From NCBI GenBank assembly GCA_004553545.1, contig SFLD01000017.1:1-33345 (forward strand): DNA of 33,345 nucleotides, written 5' to 3'. Numbering within the stretch: position 1 is the first letter of the stretch; the number at the start of each line of letters is the position of its first letter. The position numbers were made by a program, and so were the translations under genes. Source of the stretch: Clostridiales bacterium (lineage in GTDB: Bacteria > Bacillota > Clostridia > Oscillospirales > Oscillospiraceae). Below, in pieces: positions 24,104 through 31,599 of this stretch. Below the pieces are notes generated by a model, which saw nothing but the letters and a program-made list of their open reading frames with translations, did no database searches and was not told where the DNA came from.

Positions 24104-24475
24104 GTTCCATCCACGCGGGACAGCCCCGCCCGAATGAGCGGGCCGCATGAGACAGGGAACCGGAACGGCGGGATCATCCGCTGTTTTGCTGTACCGCGCA
24201 AGCCCCCTTGCCTCTCCCTCTGGGAGAGGCGGCCGAGCGAAGCGCGGACGGAGAGGGTCAGCAGGCCCTCCCCAAAGCCACCCCGCCCAAAAGACCGCAA
24301 GACCCTCTCAGTCACCTGCGGTGACAGCTCTCCCAGAGGGAGAGCCACGGGCCTGCGGCCGCCACGCTGGCAGGTGTCATCGCACCCGCTCTCAAAGGGA
24401 GAGCCACGGGTCTGCGGCCCGTTCCATCGCATGTTGACAGGAAAAAATGGCCGGACGCACGGCCGCCCCCGCCCC
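24104..24475. other. Gene-free spacer with clostridial hairpin repeats
   Basis: About 370 bp between the HtrA terminator and the minus-strand TauE/SafE genes. No gene is seen. It holds two inverted copies of a GAGAGGG-type hairpin element and a 24-bp direct repeat, described separately. Confidence 0.8.
24209..24419. repeat. Inverted pair of two-hairpin repeats plus 24-bp direct repeat
   Basis: The right unit (24301-24346) starts GACCCTCTCA and carries GTCAC/GTGAC and GCTCTCCC/GGGAGAGC stems. The left unit (24209-24259) is the same design inverted (GCCTCTCCC/GGGAGAGGC stem, ending GGAGAGGGTC). A 24-bp stretch AGGGAGAGCCACGGG... at 24337-24360 recurs at 24396-24419 with one mismatch. A related unit with changed but still paired stems is at 29320-29366. 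Confidence 0.8.
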
Positions 24476-24835
24476 TCAGTCCTTCCGCCGCAGCAGCAGT
24501 ACCGCCGAGGCCAGGAGGTAGAGGCCGAAGGGGACGCGGAGGGCGTCCGTGGAGACGGCGGTGGAGAGGAAGGCCCCCAGGGCGGCGCAGAGGACGGCGG
24601 GGGGAATGGCGGCTTTCAGCGTGGGGGCGTGGAGGAAGCCGCCCTTCCCGTGGAGGTACAGGGCGGAGGCCGCCGTGGGCAGGAAGAAGAGGAGGTTCAC
24701 GCACTGGGCCGTCCGGGCGTCCACCCCCAGAAGGAGGGTCATCACCAGCAGCAGCAGCGTGCCCCCGCCCACGCCCCAGGCGCTGACGGTCCCGCAGGCA
24801 AGGCCAAGGAGCAGGGGGAGAAGCCAGGTCATCAT
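24476..24835 (-). CDS. TauE/SafE-family permease, half-length (second of two)
   Basis: A 119-residue membrane protein with about four helices, carrying the family-type GLACGTVSAWGVGGGTLLL N-terminal motif. TauE/SafE proteins export sulfite or other organic anions and usually have about 250 residues made of two such repeats; here only one repeat is present. AAAGGAG lies 8 bases before the ATG at 24835, with a second ATG at 24832. It begins 24 bp after the other half gene and is probably its partner in a heterodimer. Confidence 0.82.
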   Translation of the reverse strand: MMTWLLPLLLGLACGTVSAWGVGGGTLLLLVMTLLLGVDARTAQCVNLLFFLPTAASALYLHGKGGFLHAPTLKAAIPPAVLCAALGAFLSTAVSTDALRVPFGLYLLASAVLLLRRKD

Positions 24836-24859
24836 GGAGGGAGCTCCTTTCGGGCGGGG

Positions 24860-25213
24860 TCAGGTGAGGTAGCGTACTGCCGCGTAGAGGAGGAAGGCGG
24901 CGAAGAGGTAACGGAGGAGCTTGGGAGAGACTTTTCCGTAGAGCCGTCCGCCCAGGAGCCCGCCCAGGAAGCCGCCGACGAGGTAGGGCAGGGCAAAGAG
25001 GAAGTCAAAGTCCGTCCGCAGGAGGCAGACGGCGGCGGAGACGGCGCAGACCGGGAAGATGACGGCCACGCAGGTGGCGAAGAGCTGCCGGGGGCGCAGG
25101 GCCTTCTCCCGGCTCATGAGGGGCAGGAAGACCATGCCCCCTCCCCCGCCGAAAAGGCCGTTGGCCAGGCCCGCGGCGGCGCCAGCCAGTCTCGCCCGTC
25201 CCTTTGCGTCCAT
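24860..25213 (-). CDS. TauE/SafE-family permease, half-length (first of two)
   Basis: A 117-residue membrane protein with a Gly-rich first helix motif (GLANGLFGGGGGMVFLP) like that of TauE/SafE, and about four hydrophobic segments, including VAVIFPVCAVSAAVCLL and LVGGFLGGLLGGRL. The length is half of the usual family. It precedes the second half gene on the minus strand with a 24-bp gap. The ribosome site is modest (GGGAAAGG close to the ATG). The substrate cannot be read from the sequence. Confidence 0.82.
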   Translation of the reverse strand: MDAKGRARLAGAAAGLANGLFGGGGGMVFLPLMSREKALRPRQLFATCVAVIFPVCAVSAAVCLLRTDFDFLFALPYLVGGFLGGLLGGRLYGKVSPKLLRYLFAAFLLYAAVRYLT

Positions 25214-25297
25214 GGGCCTTTCCCCTTCCCCGCCCCGGCCCGGGGCCGGGGGATGTACGGTCCTGCCGGGGGCATGCTCCCGGCGGGACCCTGGACC

Positions 25298-25486
25298 TTA
25301 CTTCATCTTGAAGCTCTGGCAGTCGGTGCACTCCACCATGGTGGGGTTGGACTCATGGGTGCCCACCCGGATGGAGGTCAGGCCGCAGTAGTTCTGGTCC
25401 TGGCAGTGGTTGGCGCAGTTGTTCACGGTGCACTGGATGCTCTGGTTGGGGGTGCAGGCGCAGCCGCCGTTGGTGCAGTCCTTCAT
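25298..25486 (-). CDS. DUF1540 cysteine-rich small protein
   Basis: A 62-residue protein with nine cysteines, matching DUF1540 (core IQCTVNNCANHCQDQNYC, then VECTDCQSF). These are short, probably metal-binding proteins of unknown function common in Clostridia, some linked to spores. The start at 25486 follows GGAGGGA at 8 bases; the longer upstream frame has no ribosome site. The N terminus adds an extra CTNGGCAC cluster. It lies 84 bp upstream of the TauE/SafE pair on the same strand; the gap holds GC hairpins without a T-tract. Confidence 0.88.
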   Translation of the reverse strand: MKDCTNGGCACTPNQSIQCTVNNCANHCQDQNYCGLTSIRVGTHESNPTMVECTDCQSFKMK

Positions 25487-25613
25487 GAAAAGGTCCCTCC
25501 TGCGTTTTGATTTCTGGCTTTCGCCGAGGGGTAGTTTGCGCCGCAGCGGAGAAAATATGCGCAGAAATGTCCGCGAGTGGACGTATTTGGGGCAGAAAAG
25601 CGTCCTTTGGGAG

Positions 25614-25642
25614 TTGGCATGGGGGAAAAACTGTGCTATCAT
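25614..25642 (+). promoter_or_regulatory. Promoter of pepF
   Basis: TTGGCA (25614-25619), 17 bp, TATCAT (25637-25642) preceded by an extended -10 TG. It lies 45 bp before the start codon and is among the best promoter matches in the window. Confidence 0.75.
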
Positions 25643-25686
25643 AGGAATGTTAGAAACCGAAAAATTCTTTGAAGGAGGAGATCCTT

Positions 25687-27486
25687 TTGGAAAACGAGAA
25701 AATCCCTCTGCGGAGCGAGGTGCCGGAGGCCGAGACCTGGGACCTGCGGGACCTCTACCCCACGGACGAAGCCTGGCTCAAAGAGTATGAGGACCTGAAG
25801 ACCCTGCCGGAGCGGGCCGCCGCCTTCCAGGGCAAGCTTGGCAGGAGCGCGGAGGACCTGCTGCTCTGGTTCCGGCTCCAGGACGAGATCCAGGAGCGGC
25901 TGAGCCGCCTCCACACCTATGCCAGCTGCAAGAGCGATCAGGACACCGGCAACGGCACCTATCAGGACTTCCGGGGCAAGGCCATGGGCACCTATGTGGC
26001 CGTCCTCAGCGCCTGCGCCTTCGCAACGCCGGAGATCATGGCCATCGACGACGACACCCTCAACCTCTTCTACGCCGCGCAGCCGGAGCTGCTGGGCTAC
26101 CAGCGCTCCCTCTATCAGATCCGCCGCCGGAAGGCCCACATCCTCTCCCCCGAGTGCGAGAAGCTGCTGGCCGCCGCCGGGGAGATGGCGGATTCCCCCG
26201 ACCGGATCAGCTCCACCTTCCGGGATGCCGACCTGACCTTCCCCCCCGTGGTGGACAGCGAGGGCAGGGAGCGCATCCTGACGGACGCCACCTACATCCC
26301 CATGCTGATGGGCAGCGACCGGGCCCTGCGCAAGACCGCCTTCGAGACCTACTACGGCCGGATGAACGAGTGCAAGAACACCTTCGCCGCCACCCTGGAC
26401 GCCCAGTTCAAGTCCCTGAAGTTCTTCGCCGACGCCCGGGGCTATGAGAGCACCCTGGCGGCCTCCCTGGACGCCACCGAGGTGCCTACCGAGGTTTACC
26501 ATAATCTCATCTCCGCCGTCCACGACAACCTGGACAAGATGTACCGCTACGTGGCCCTGCGGAAGAAGCGCCTGGGCGTGGACGAACTCCACATGTACGA
26601 TGTCTACACCCCCATCGTGGCGGACGCCGACAGCGTCATCCCCTATGAGACCGCCAAGGAGACGGTGCTGGAGGCCCTGGCCGTCCTGGGCAAGGACTAT
26701 ACCGACCTGCTGCGGGAGGGCTTTGACCACCGCTGGATCGACGTCCGGGAGAACGTGGGCAAGCGGGGCGGCGCCTACTCCACCGGCAGCGGCAAGCCCC
26801 ATCCCTATGTCCTCCTAAACCACAAGGACAACCTGGACTGCCAGTTCACCCTGGCCCACGAGATGGGCCACGCCCTCCACAGCTACCACTCCGTGACCCA
26901 TCAGCCCACCGCCACCAGCGACTACGTGATCTTCGTGGCGGAGGTGGCCTCCACCTGCAACGAGGTGCTGCTGATGCGCCACCTGCTGGGCAAGACCACC
27001 GATCCCAAGGAGCGGGCCTACCTCATCAACCACTTCCTGGATCAGTTCAAGGGCACGGTGTACCGCCAGACCATGTTCGCGGAGTTCGAGCTGGCCATGG
27101 GCCGGATGGTGGAGGGCGGCCAGACCCTCACCGCCGACGCCCTCAGCGAGAAGTATCTGGAGCTCAACAAGCTCTACTTCGGCCCCGACATGGTCTCCGA
27201 TCCCCAGATCGCCCTGGAGTGGACCCGCATCCCCCACTTCTTCTACAACTACTATGTCTTCCAGTATGCCACCGGCTTCTCCGCCGCCGTGGCCATCGCG
27301 GACCGCATCCTGACCCTGGGCGAACCCGCCGTGGCGGACTACAAGAAGTTCCTCTCCGGCGGCTCCAGCACCGACCCCATCGGCCTGCTGAAGATTGCGG
27401 GCGTGGACATGTCCAGCCCCGCCCCCGTCAACGCCGCCCTGAAGCTCTTCGGCGAGCTGGTGGACGAGCTGGAAAAGCTGGGCTGA
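25687..27486 (+). CDS. pepF: Oligoendopeptidase F (M3B family)
   Basis: A cytoplasmic zinc metallopeptidase that cleaves oligopeptides, 599 residues, normal for PepF. The zinc site is HEMGH (His391, Glu392, His395) followed by the third-ligand region EVASTCNE (Glu419). The N-terminal WDLRDLYPTDEAW and central RGGAYSTGS motifs are typical. I choose the TTG at 25687 because AAGGAGGAG (25672-25680) is 6 bases upstream; a start at 25669 would put that site inside the gene. It has its own promoter and terminator, so it is monocistronic. Confidence 0.95.
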   Translation: MENEKIPLRSEVPEAETWDLRDLYPTDEAWLKEYEDLKTLPERAAAFQGKLGRSAEDLLLWFRLQDEIQERLSRLHTYASCKSDQDTGNGTYQDFRGKAMGTYVAVLSACAFATPEIMAIDDDTLNLFYAAQPELLGYQRSLYQIRRRKAHILSPECEKLLAAAGEMADSPDRISSTFRDADLTFPPVVDSEGRERILTDATYIPMLMGSDRALRKTAFETYYGRMNECKNTFAATLDAQFKSLKFFADARGYESTLAASLDATEVPTEVYHNLISAVHDNLDKMYRYVALRKKRLGVDELHMYDVYTPIVADADSVIPYETAKETVLEALAVLGKDYTDLLREGFDHRWIDVRENVGKRGGAYSTGSGKPHPYVLLNHKDNLDCQFTLAHEMGHALHSYHSVTHQPTATSDYVIFVAEVASTCNEVLLMRHLLGKTTDPKERAYLINHFLDQFKGTVYRQTMFAEFELAMGRMVEGGQTLTADALSEKYLELNKLYFGPDMVSDPQIALEWTRIPHFFYNYYVFQYATGFSAAVAIADRILTLGEPAVADYKKFLSGGSSTDPIGLLKIAGVDMSSPAPVNAALKLFGELVDELEKLG

Positions 27487-27514
27487 GACCGGATCAGATC
27501 CCCGAATATAAGAG

Positions 27515-27550
27515 AAGGAACGCCGCCCACAGGGCGGCGTTCCTTTCGTT
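27515..27550. terminator. Bidirectional terminator after pepF
   Basis: A perfect 14-bp stem (27515-27528 and 27532-27545), loop ACA, followed by TTTCGTTTT on the plus strand and by TCTCTTA on the minus strand. It serves pepF and the convergent regulator gene ending at 27552. Confidence 0.9.
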
Positions 27551-27551
27551 T

Positions 27552-28631
27552 TCAGTTCTCCGATTCGAAAGCCGTGAGGAAGGCGCCGGCCTCCGGGTCC
27601 TCCCCCTGCTGGGTGAAGGTCTGGCGGACGGCGGCCCGGGCGGTGGCGCCCATGCTGTCGTAGGCCATGGCGGTGTCCGGCCCCTCGTACCAGCGGAGGG
27701 CGTCCGCCCGGTAGTTGGGGGCGGCGTCGAAGCGGTCCGCCAGGGCCAGGGCCTCCCGGAGGAAGGCCTCGGCGTCCGTCTTCTGCCCGCTCTTCCAGGC
27801 GATCTGGGCCCGGCAGCCCAGGGCGGCGGCCCGGTACTTCGTGAGGTAGCTGACCCGGTCGGGCCGCTCCAGCCCCTGCAGGAAGGGAGAGATCCAGGCG
27901 AAGACCTCGTCCGCCTGGTCCAGGCGGCCCCGGTCTTCGTAGATATCGCCGAACTTGCCGACGATTTGGATGAGGCCGGAGATGTGCCGCAGCAGGGCCA
28001 TGCTCAGGAGGGACATGGCCTCCTCCCGGCGGCCGGCCATCCCGCCCAGGATGCAGCCGATGGCCTCGTCGTTGACGCCGCAGGGGTTGTTGGCCCGGAG
28101 CATGGCGATGGCCCGCTCCTCCTCCCCCAGGCCCAGGAGGACGTCCGCCATCTCGATGCGGAGGCTGGTCTCACTGATGGAGGGGTCGCTGTTCTGGTCC
28201 AGCAGGCGGCAGGCGTGGCTCAGGAGGTCCAGGGCCCGGCGGAGGGCGGGCTCCCGCTTGCGCTCGATGCCATCCATGTGGAAGAGCTGGGCCGCCGGGT
28301 AGACCACGGCGAAGCGGTTGGGGTACTTCTGCAGGGCCATCTCCGCCTCCCGGGCGCCCTCGTCATAGCGCTTCTCCCGGCGGGCGGCGTCGATGCGCGC
28401 CCCGGCCTCCTGGCAGCCGCCGTCCCGCAGGCGGAAGCCCAGCAGGGCGTCCACCGAGAGGTCGAAGAAGTCTGCCAGCTCCAGCAGGGTCTCCAGCTCC
28501 GGCACGGACTGGCCCAGCTCCCACTTGCTCACCGCCGCCACGCTGACGCCCATGGCCTCCGCCAGCTGCTCCTGGGTCAGTCCCCGCTGCCGGCGGCAGA
28601 AGCGGAGACGGTCGGAAAATTCATGTTTCAT
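27552..28631 (-). CDS. XRE-family regulator with TPR-like C-terminal region
   Basis: A 359-residue protein with an N-terminal Cro/C1 helix-turn-helix (residues 5-60: LRFCRRQRGLTQEQLAEAMG, then VSKWELGQSVPELETL). A long all-helical part follows with TPR-like repeats (for example REAEMALQKYPNRFAVVYPA). This layout resembles Rgg/PlcR-type or other XRE-TPR regulators that may bind a peptide or protein partner, but no peptide pheromone gene is seen beside it. GGGAGG precedes the ATG. The target is unknown. Neighbouring genes do not point to one. Confidence 0.85.
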   Translation of the reverse strand: MKHEFSDRLRFCRRQRGLTQEQLAEAMGVSVAAVSKWELGQSVPELETLLELADFFDLSVDALLGFRLRDGGCQEAGARIDAARREKRYDEGAREAEMALQKYPNRFAVVYPAAQLFHMDGIERKREPALRRALDLLSHACRLLDQNSDPSISETSLRIEMADVLLGLGEEERAIAMLRANNPCGVNDEAIGCILGGMAGRREEAMSLLSMALLRHISGLIQIVGKFGDIYEDRGRLDQADEVFAWISPFLQGLERPDRVSYLTKYRAAALGCRAQIAWKSGQKTDAEAFLREALALADRFDAAPNYRADALRWYEGPDTAMAYDSMGATARAAVRQTFTQQGEDPEAGAFLTAFESEN

Positions 28632-28663
28632 GGAAAACGTCCTCCCTTGTTCTTGATGGGCCT

Positions 28664-28672
28664 ATTATCGCA
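28664..28672 (-). promoter_or_regulatory. Candidate extended -10 promoter of the XRE regulator
   Basis: TGCGATAAT on the minus strand about 30 bp before the start. The -35 region is poor (TTCCGC). Confidence 0.4.
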
Positions 28673-28815
28673 TGATTTTCCCGGCTGCGGAAGGCATCAG
28701 TGGTAGAGCTAGTGGAGATTGTTTTCAACCTTTGGTTGAATCAAAAGGGAGAAGATCGCCGCCCGAACGGGCGGCGGGGGTCATGGATACCGGCCTGCGG
28801 TTTGGTATCCAACCG

Positions 28816-29247
28816 GTAGGGGCGGGGCTCTGTCCCCGCCCGGTTTTTCGGGGTTGATGGATGTTTTGTAGGGGCCGACCTATGTGCCGGCCCGGACACG
28901 GTTCTTCGCGGGAGGCGTCCGCGGGCGGACACATAGGTCCGCCCCTACGCGATATGGGGTGGTGTTCCGGAACCAACGGGGATTGGCGCAGGACGGGACC
29001 TCCTCCACCGGGGCGGGACGGAGCCCGCCCCCTACGGGGGACCGGAGGCGTTCGCGGCGGGGTGCGCCTGGGGTGTGGCTTCCGCCAGCCAAATTTCGGA
29101 ACGAAATTTGGGGCGTCGGTCATGGGCATCGGCCCCTACGCCCCGCGGGGGGACGAGGGACGGCACGCTGGGTCGTCGTGCCCTACGGGTGGTTGCGGAG
29201 AGCCGCCGCGATTGCCCTGGGGAGCGGCGCACAGCGGAGCGTCTGCG
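28816..29247 (+). repeat. Composite intergenic repeat, copy B
   Basis: Same module order and orientation as copy A at 4903-5319. The GTAGGGGC hairpins are at 28816-28841 (+), 28868-28893 (+) and 28923-28948 (-). The GGAACCAACGGG block is at 28969-28995, and an extra hairpin of the same design is at 29010-29035 (-). The AAATTTCG/CGAAATTT module is at 29077-29140 and the AGCGGCGCACAGCGGAGCG module at 29223-29247. A CCCGTAGGGC element in reverse orientation (29161-29189) is inserted between the last two. Confidence 0.85.
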
Positions 29248-29319
29248 CCAGCGGGGGCGAGGGATGGGCGGGAATCGCGGCAGAGATTACCCCAAAAGTG
29301 TCCAGCAACCTCGGACAAT

Positions 29320-29366
29320 CCCTCAGTCAGCCTGCGGCTGACAGCTCCCTTTACACAAGGGAGCCT
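29320..29366 (+). repeat. Two-hairpin CCCTCAGTCAGC repeat
   Basis: GTCAGC/GCTGAC (29326-29342) and GCTCCCTT/AAGGGAGC (29344-29364) form two adjacent stems. It is a diverged relative of the unit at 24301-24346, with stem changes on both arms that keep pairing. Confidence 0.75.
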
Positions 29367-29460
29367 TCGGGGACATAGTGCAACGTAAGCTGGCCACGGC
29401 GACGGACCGCCGAGGTCGTCGGCCCCTACGGGGGCGGCAGCGGTGCGCGGCGGGAGGGGG

Positions 29461-30336
29461 TCAGAAGAGCTCTACCTGGTCGGGGAGGAGGTCGCTGCCG
29501 ATGGCTTTGTGCTGGCGCTGGGTCTCCCGGTCCAGGCGCTCGGTGATGGCGATGCGGCGGAGGATGTCCTTGGCGGTGGCGTCCAGGGCGGTGCCCTCGG
29601 AGTAGTCCGCCGGGAAGATGAAGTCCACCCGGCCGTCCTCCAGCAGCTTCTCCACGCCGGGGCGGTTGGCGGACTGGTAGACGGCGATGGCCTGGCCGCC
29701 GTAGGAGCGCATCATCTTCATGCAGGGCACGTCCGAGAGGCCGTCGCCCACGTAGATCATGTTGTGGAAGGGCACCCGCTTGGAGTCGTCGGGCATGGAG
29801 TCGTTGAGGGTCTTGTCGTCGGAGATGTCCAGGACGCCCTTGTTGATGCGGTAGACGAACTGGGTCTTGTTGGTGAAGTTGACCGCCAGCTTGGGCCAGA
29901 CCGGGCGGCCCTCCGGATCATAGTAGAACTCGCTGGCGTAGATCTCCTTGAACTCCCCGGCGATGGAGCAGCCCTCGATGATTTCCCGCAGACCGGAGGA
30001 GATGACATAGTGCTCCACCTGGACCCCCAGGCTCTCGCCGAAGGCGTTGATCCGGCGGAACCAGTCCTGGACACCGGGGAAGAGGACGATGCCCCTCCCC
30101 TTCTCCACCAGGTCCTGCCGGGTCACGGGGAGACCCCGCTTCTCCGCCTCCCGGATCATGGTGTACATGTAGGCCAGGATCCCGTCCATCCGGTGCCGGC
30201 GGCCGAAGTCGTTGGCGATGGGCCAGAACTCCGAGGGCTTCATCCCCAGGGAGGGGATGAAGGCATAGTCCTGCATGTCCGTGGTGCAGAGGGTCTTGTC
30301 GAAATCGTAGAGGAAGGCGATGATGGGGGTGGTCAT
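29461..30336 (-). CDS. HAD-superfamily phosphatase (phosphoserine-phosphatase-like)
   Basis: A 291-residue hydrolase with the HAD nucleophile motif YDFDKTL (Asp11, Asp13), motif II VISSGL, and the metal-binding motif IV YVGDGLSDVP. A helical cap (about residues 30-100) holds the substrate region. It resembles cytosolic SerB-like/haloacid dehalogenase-type phosphatases, but the substrate is not evident. The start at 30336 is chosen for AAAGGAGG 8 bases upstream; the longer frame reaching 30699 is the shadow of divIVA. It is separated from divIVA by a terminator, so it may be expressed alone. Confidence 0.88.
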   Translation of the reverse strand: MTTPIIAFLYDFDKTLCTTDMQDYAFIPSLGMKPSEFWPIANDFGRRHRMDGILAYMYTMIREAEKRGLPVTRQDLVEKGRGIVLFPGVQDWFRRINAFGESLGVQVEHYVISSGLREIIEGCSIAGEFKEIYASEFYYDPEGRPVWPKLAVNFTNKTQFVYRINKGVLDISDDKTLNDSMPDDSKRVPFHNMIYVGDGLSDVPCMKMMRSYGGQAIAVYQSANRPGVEKLLEDGRVDFIFPADYSEGTALDATAKDILRRIAITERLDRETQRQHKAIGSDLLPDQVELF

Positions 30337-30383
30337 GGGGAGACCTCCTTTGTGGGCCGGGTGGCCGGGAGTGGGGCGCTCTT

Positions 30384-30414
30384 TGCAAAAAGAGGCGGCC
30401 GGGGCCGCCTCTTT
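30384..30414 (-). terminator. Intrinsic terminator after divIVA
   Basis: A perfect 12-bp stem (30389-30400 and 30403-30414), AAAGAGGCGGCC and its complement. On the minus strand it is followed by TTTTTGC, ending the ylmE-sepF-divIVA transcript before the HAD gene. Confidence 0.85.
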
Positions 30415-30425
30415 GGGGTCAAAGT

Positions 30426-31103
30426 TTAATAGTTCTTCCCGAACTTCAGATCGTCCAGGGGAGGAATACGGCGGGTGGGTTCGCTGTCGGCCTCCGCCTC
30501 GAAGGGGTTGCCCTCGGGGTACTCGTCGGCCTGGGGGGCCTCCTGGGGCTCCGGCTGGGGTTCCGGCTCTGGTTCGGTCTCCGCCAGGTGCTCGTGGATC
30601 TCCTCCGCGGCGGCGTCCGCCTGCTGGTCCGCGCTGGGGGCCTCCGGCACCACGGCCAGGCTGTCCAGCCGGGAGAGGAACTCCAGCTCCTTCTCGCAAG
30701 CGCTGCGGGCGGTGGCGATGAAGTCCGCCAGCTCCTGCTTGCCCTGGGCAAGACGGGCCTCGGACTCCCGGCGCTGGCGGTCCAGTTCGCCCATCTGGGC
30801 CTGGGCCTCGTCCTTCGCCTGGGCCAGCATCCCGTCCCGCTTCTGCTCGGCCTCCTTCACGATGGAGTCCGCCATTTTCTGGGCGGTGAGGAGGGTGGCG
30901 CGCATGGAATCCTCCGTGGCGCGGTAGTCCTCCACCTTCTCCACCAATACCTTCAGCTTGGACTTGAGGGCGGCGTTCTCCTTATAGAGGGCGGAGTAGT
31001 CATCCGACAGCTCGTCCAGAAACTCGTCCACAGAGGCCATGTTGTAGCCGCCCATGACGGCCTTGGGGAATGCGCGGCTCGCGACTTCCTGCGGTGTCAG
31101 CAT
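30426..31103 (-). CDS. divIVA: DivIVA-domain cell-division protein
   Basis: DivIVA proteins recognise curved membrane at poles and septa and organise division or growth. The 225-residue protein begins LTPQEVASRAFPKAVMGGYN, whose N-terminal domain binds membrane. A coiled coil follows (about 30-140, with EFLDELSDDYSALYKENAALKS-type heptads). A long acidic Pro/Glu tail (EPEPEPQPEPQ) and a KFGKNY C terminus complete it. The gene starts 15 bp after sepF, so the two are co-transcribed. The alternative name GpsB does not fit, since the tail is long and the gene sits in the sepF cluster. Confidence 0.9.
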   Translation of the reverse strand: MLTPQEVASRAFPKAVMGGYNMASVDEFLDELSDDYSALYKENAALKSKLKVLVEKVEDYRATEDSMRATLLTAQKMADSIVKEAEQKRDGMLAQAKDEAQAQMGELDRQRRESEARLAQGKQELADFIATARSACEKELEFLSRLDSLAVVPEAPSADQQADAAAEEIHEHLAETEPEPEPQPEPQEAPQADEYPEGNPFEAEADSEPTRRIPPLDDLKFGKNY

Positions 31104-31118
31104 CGTTCTCGCCCTCCC

Positions 31119-31565
31119 TTAGAAATACATGCCGCTGCTTTCCAGCTCGTCGATGAGGTCCCCCTCGATGTCCACATGGTAGGGGGTGATGATGTAGGTG
31201 TTGGCGGCGATCTTCTTGATCTTGCCCTCCCCGGCGTAGGCCACGCCGGACAGGAAATCGATGAGCCGCCGGGCGATGTCCTTGTTGGTGGACTCCAGGT
31301 TGATGACCACGGTGCGCTTGTCCTTCAGGTGGTCGGCGATCTCGGCGGCGTTCTCAAAGCGCTCCGGCTTCACCAGCACCACCTTCAGCTGGGTGGTGGC
31401 GTGGATGTTCACCACCTTGTTGTGGCGGTCCTCACTGCCGCCCTTGACCCGCTCAAAGCTGGGTTCCCGGCGGGGGGGGGCCTCCTCCAGCTCGTCCTCG
31501 TCGTCATAGTCCTCGTCCTCGTCGTAGGGATGGGTCCATTTCTTCAGTTCGTCCAAGATGCTCAT
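31119..31565 (-). CDS. sepF: Cell division protein SepF
   Basis: SepF bundles FtsZ filaments and tethers the Z ring to the membrane. The 148-residue protein begins MSILDELKKW, an amphipathic membrane helix, then a disordered acidic linker with a DEDEDYDDEDELEE stretch, and the SepF core (LVKPERFENAAEIADHLKD, then RRLIDFLSGVAYAGEGKI). The start at 31565 has GGGAGG 9 bases upstream; six codons farther, MGGFSN has no better site. It lies between ylmE and divIVA. ylmG and ylmH, often next to it, are absent. Confidence 0.92.
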   Translation of the reverse strand: MSILDELKKWTHPYDEDEDYDDEDELEEAPPRREPSFERVKGGSEDRHNKVVNIHATTQLKVVLVKPERFENAAEIADHLKDKRTVVINLESTNKDIARRLIDFLSGVAYAGEGKIKKIAANTYIITPYHVDIEGDLIDELESSGMYF

Positions 31566-31599
31566 ATTGGAAAAGCCTCCCATCGGGCGGGGACCCTTG

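Larger units (their letters stand above)
28674..29460. other. Gene-free repeat-rich spacer
   Basis: About 790 bp between the XRE regulator promoter and the end of the HAD phosphatase gene. I see no gene with a ribosome site. It holds composite repeat copy B and two further hairpin families, listed separately. The final part (29400-29435) has one more degenerate GGCCCCTACG unit. Confidence 0.8.

Noticed and set aside
30337..30699. N-terminal extension of the HAD phosphatase frame
   Set aside because: It runs antisense-free but out of frame through divIVA and across the terminator; the ATG at 30336 has a near-perfect ribosome site.
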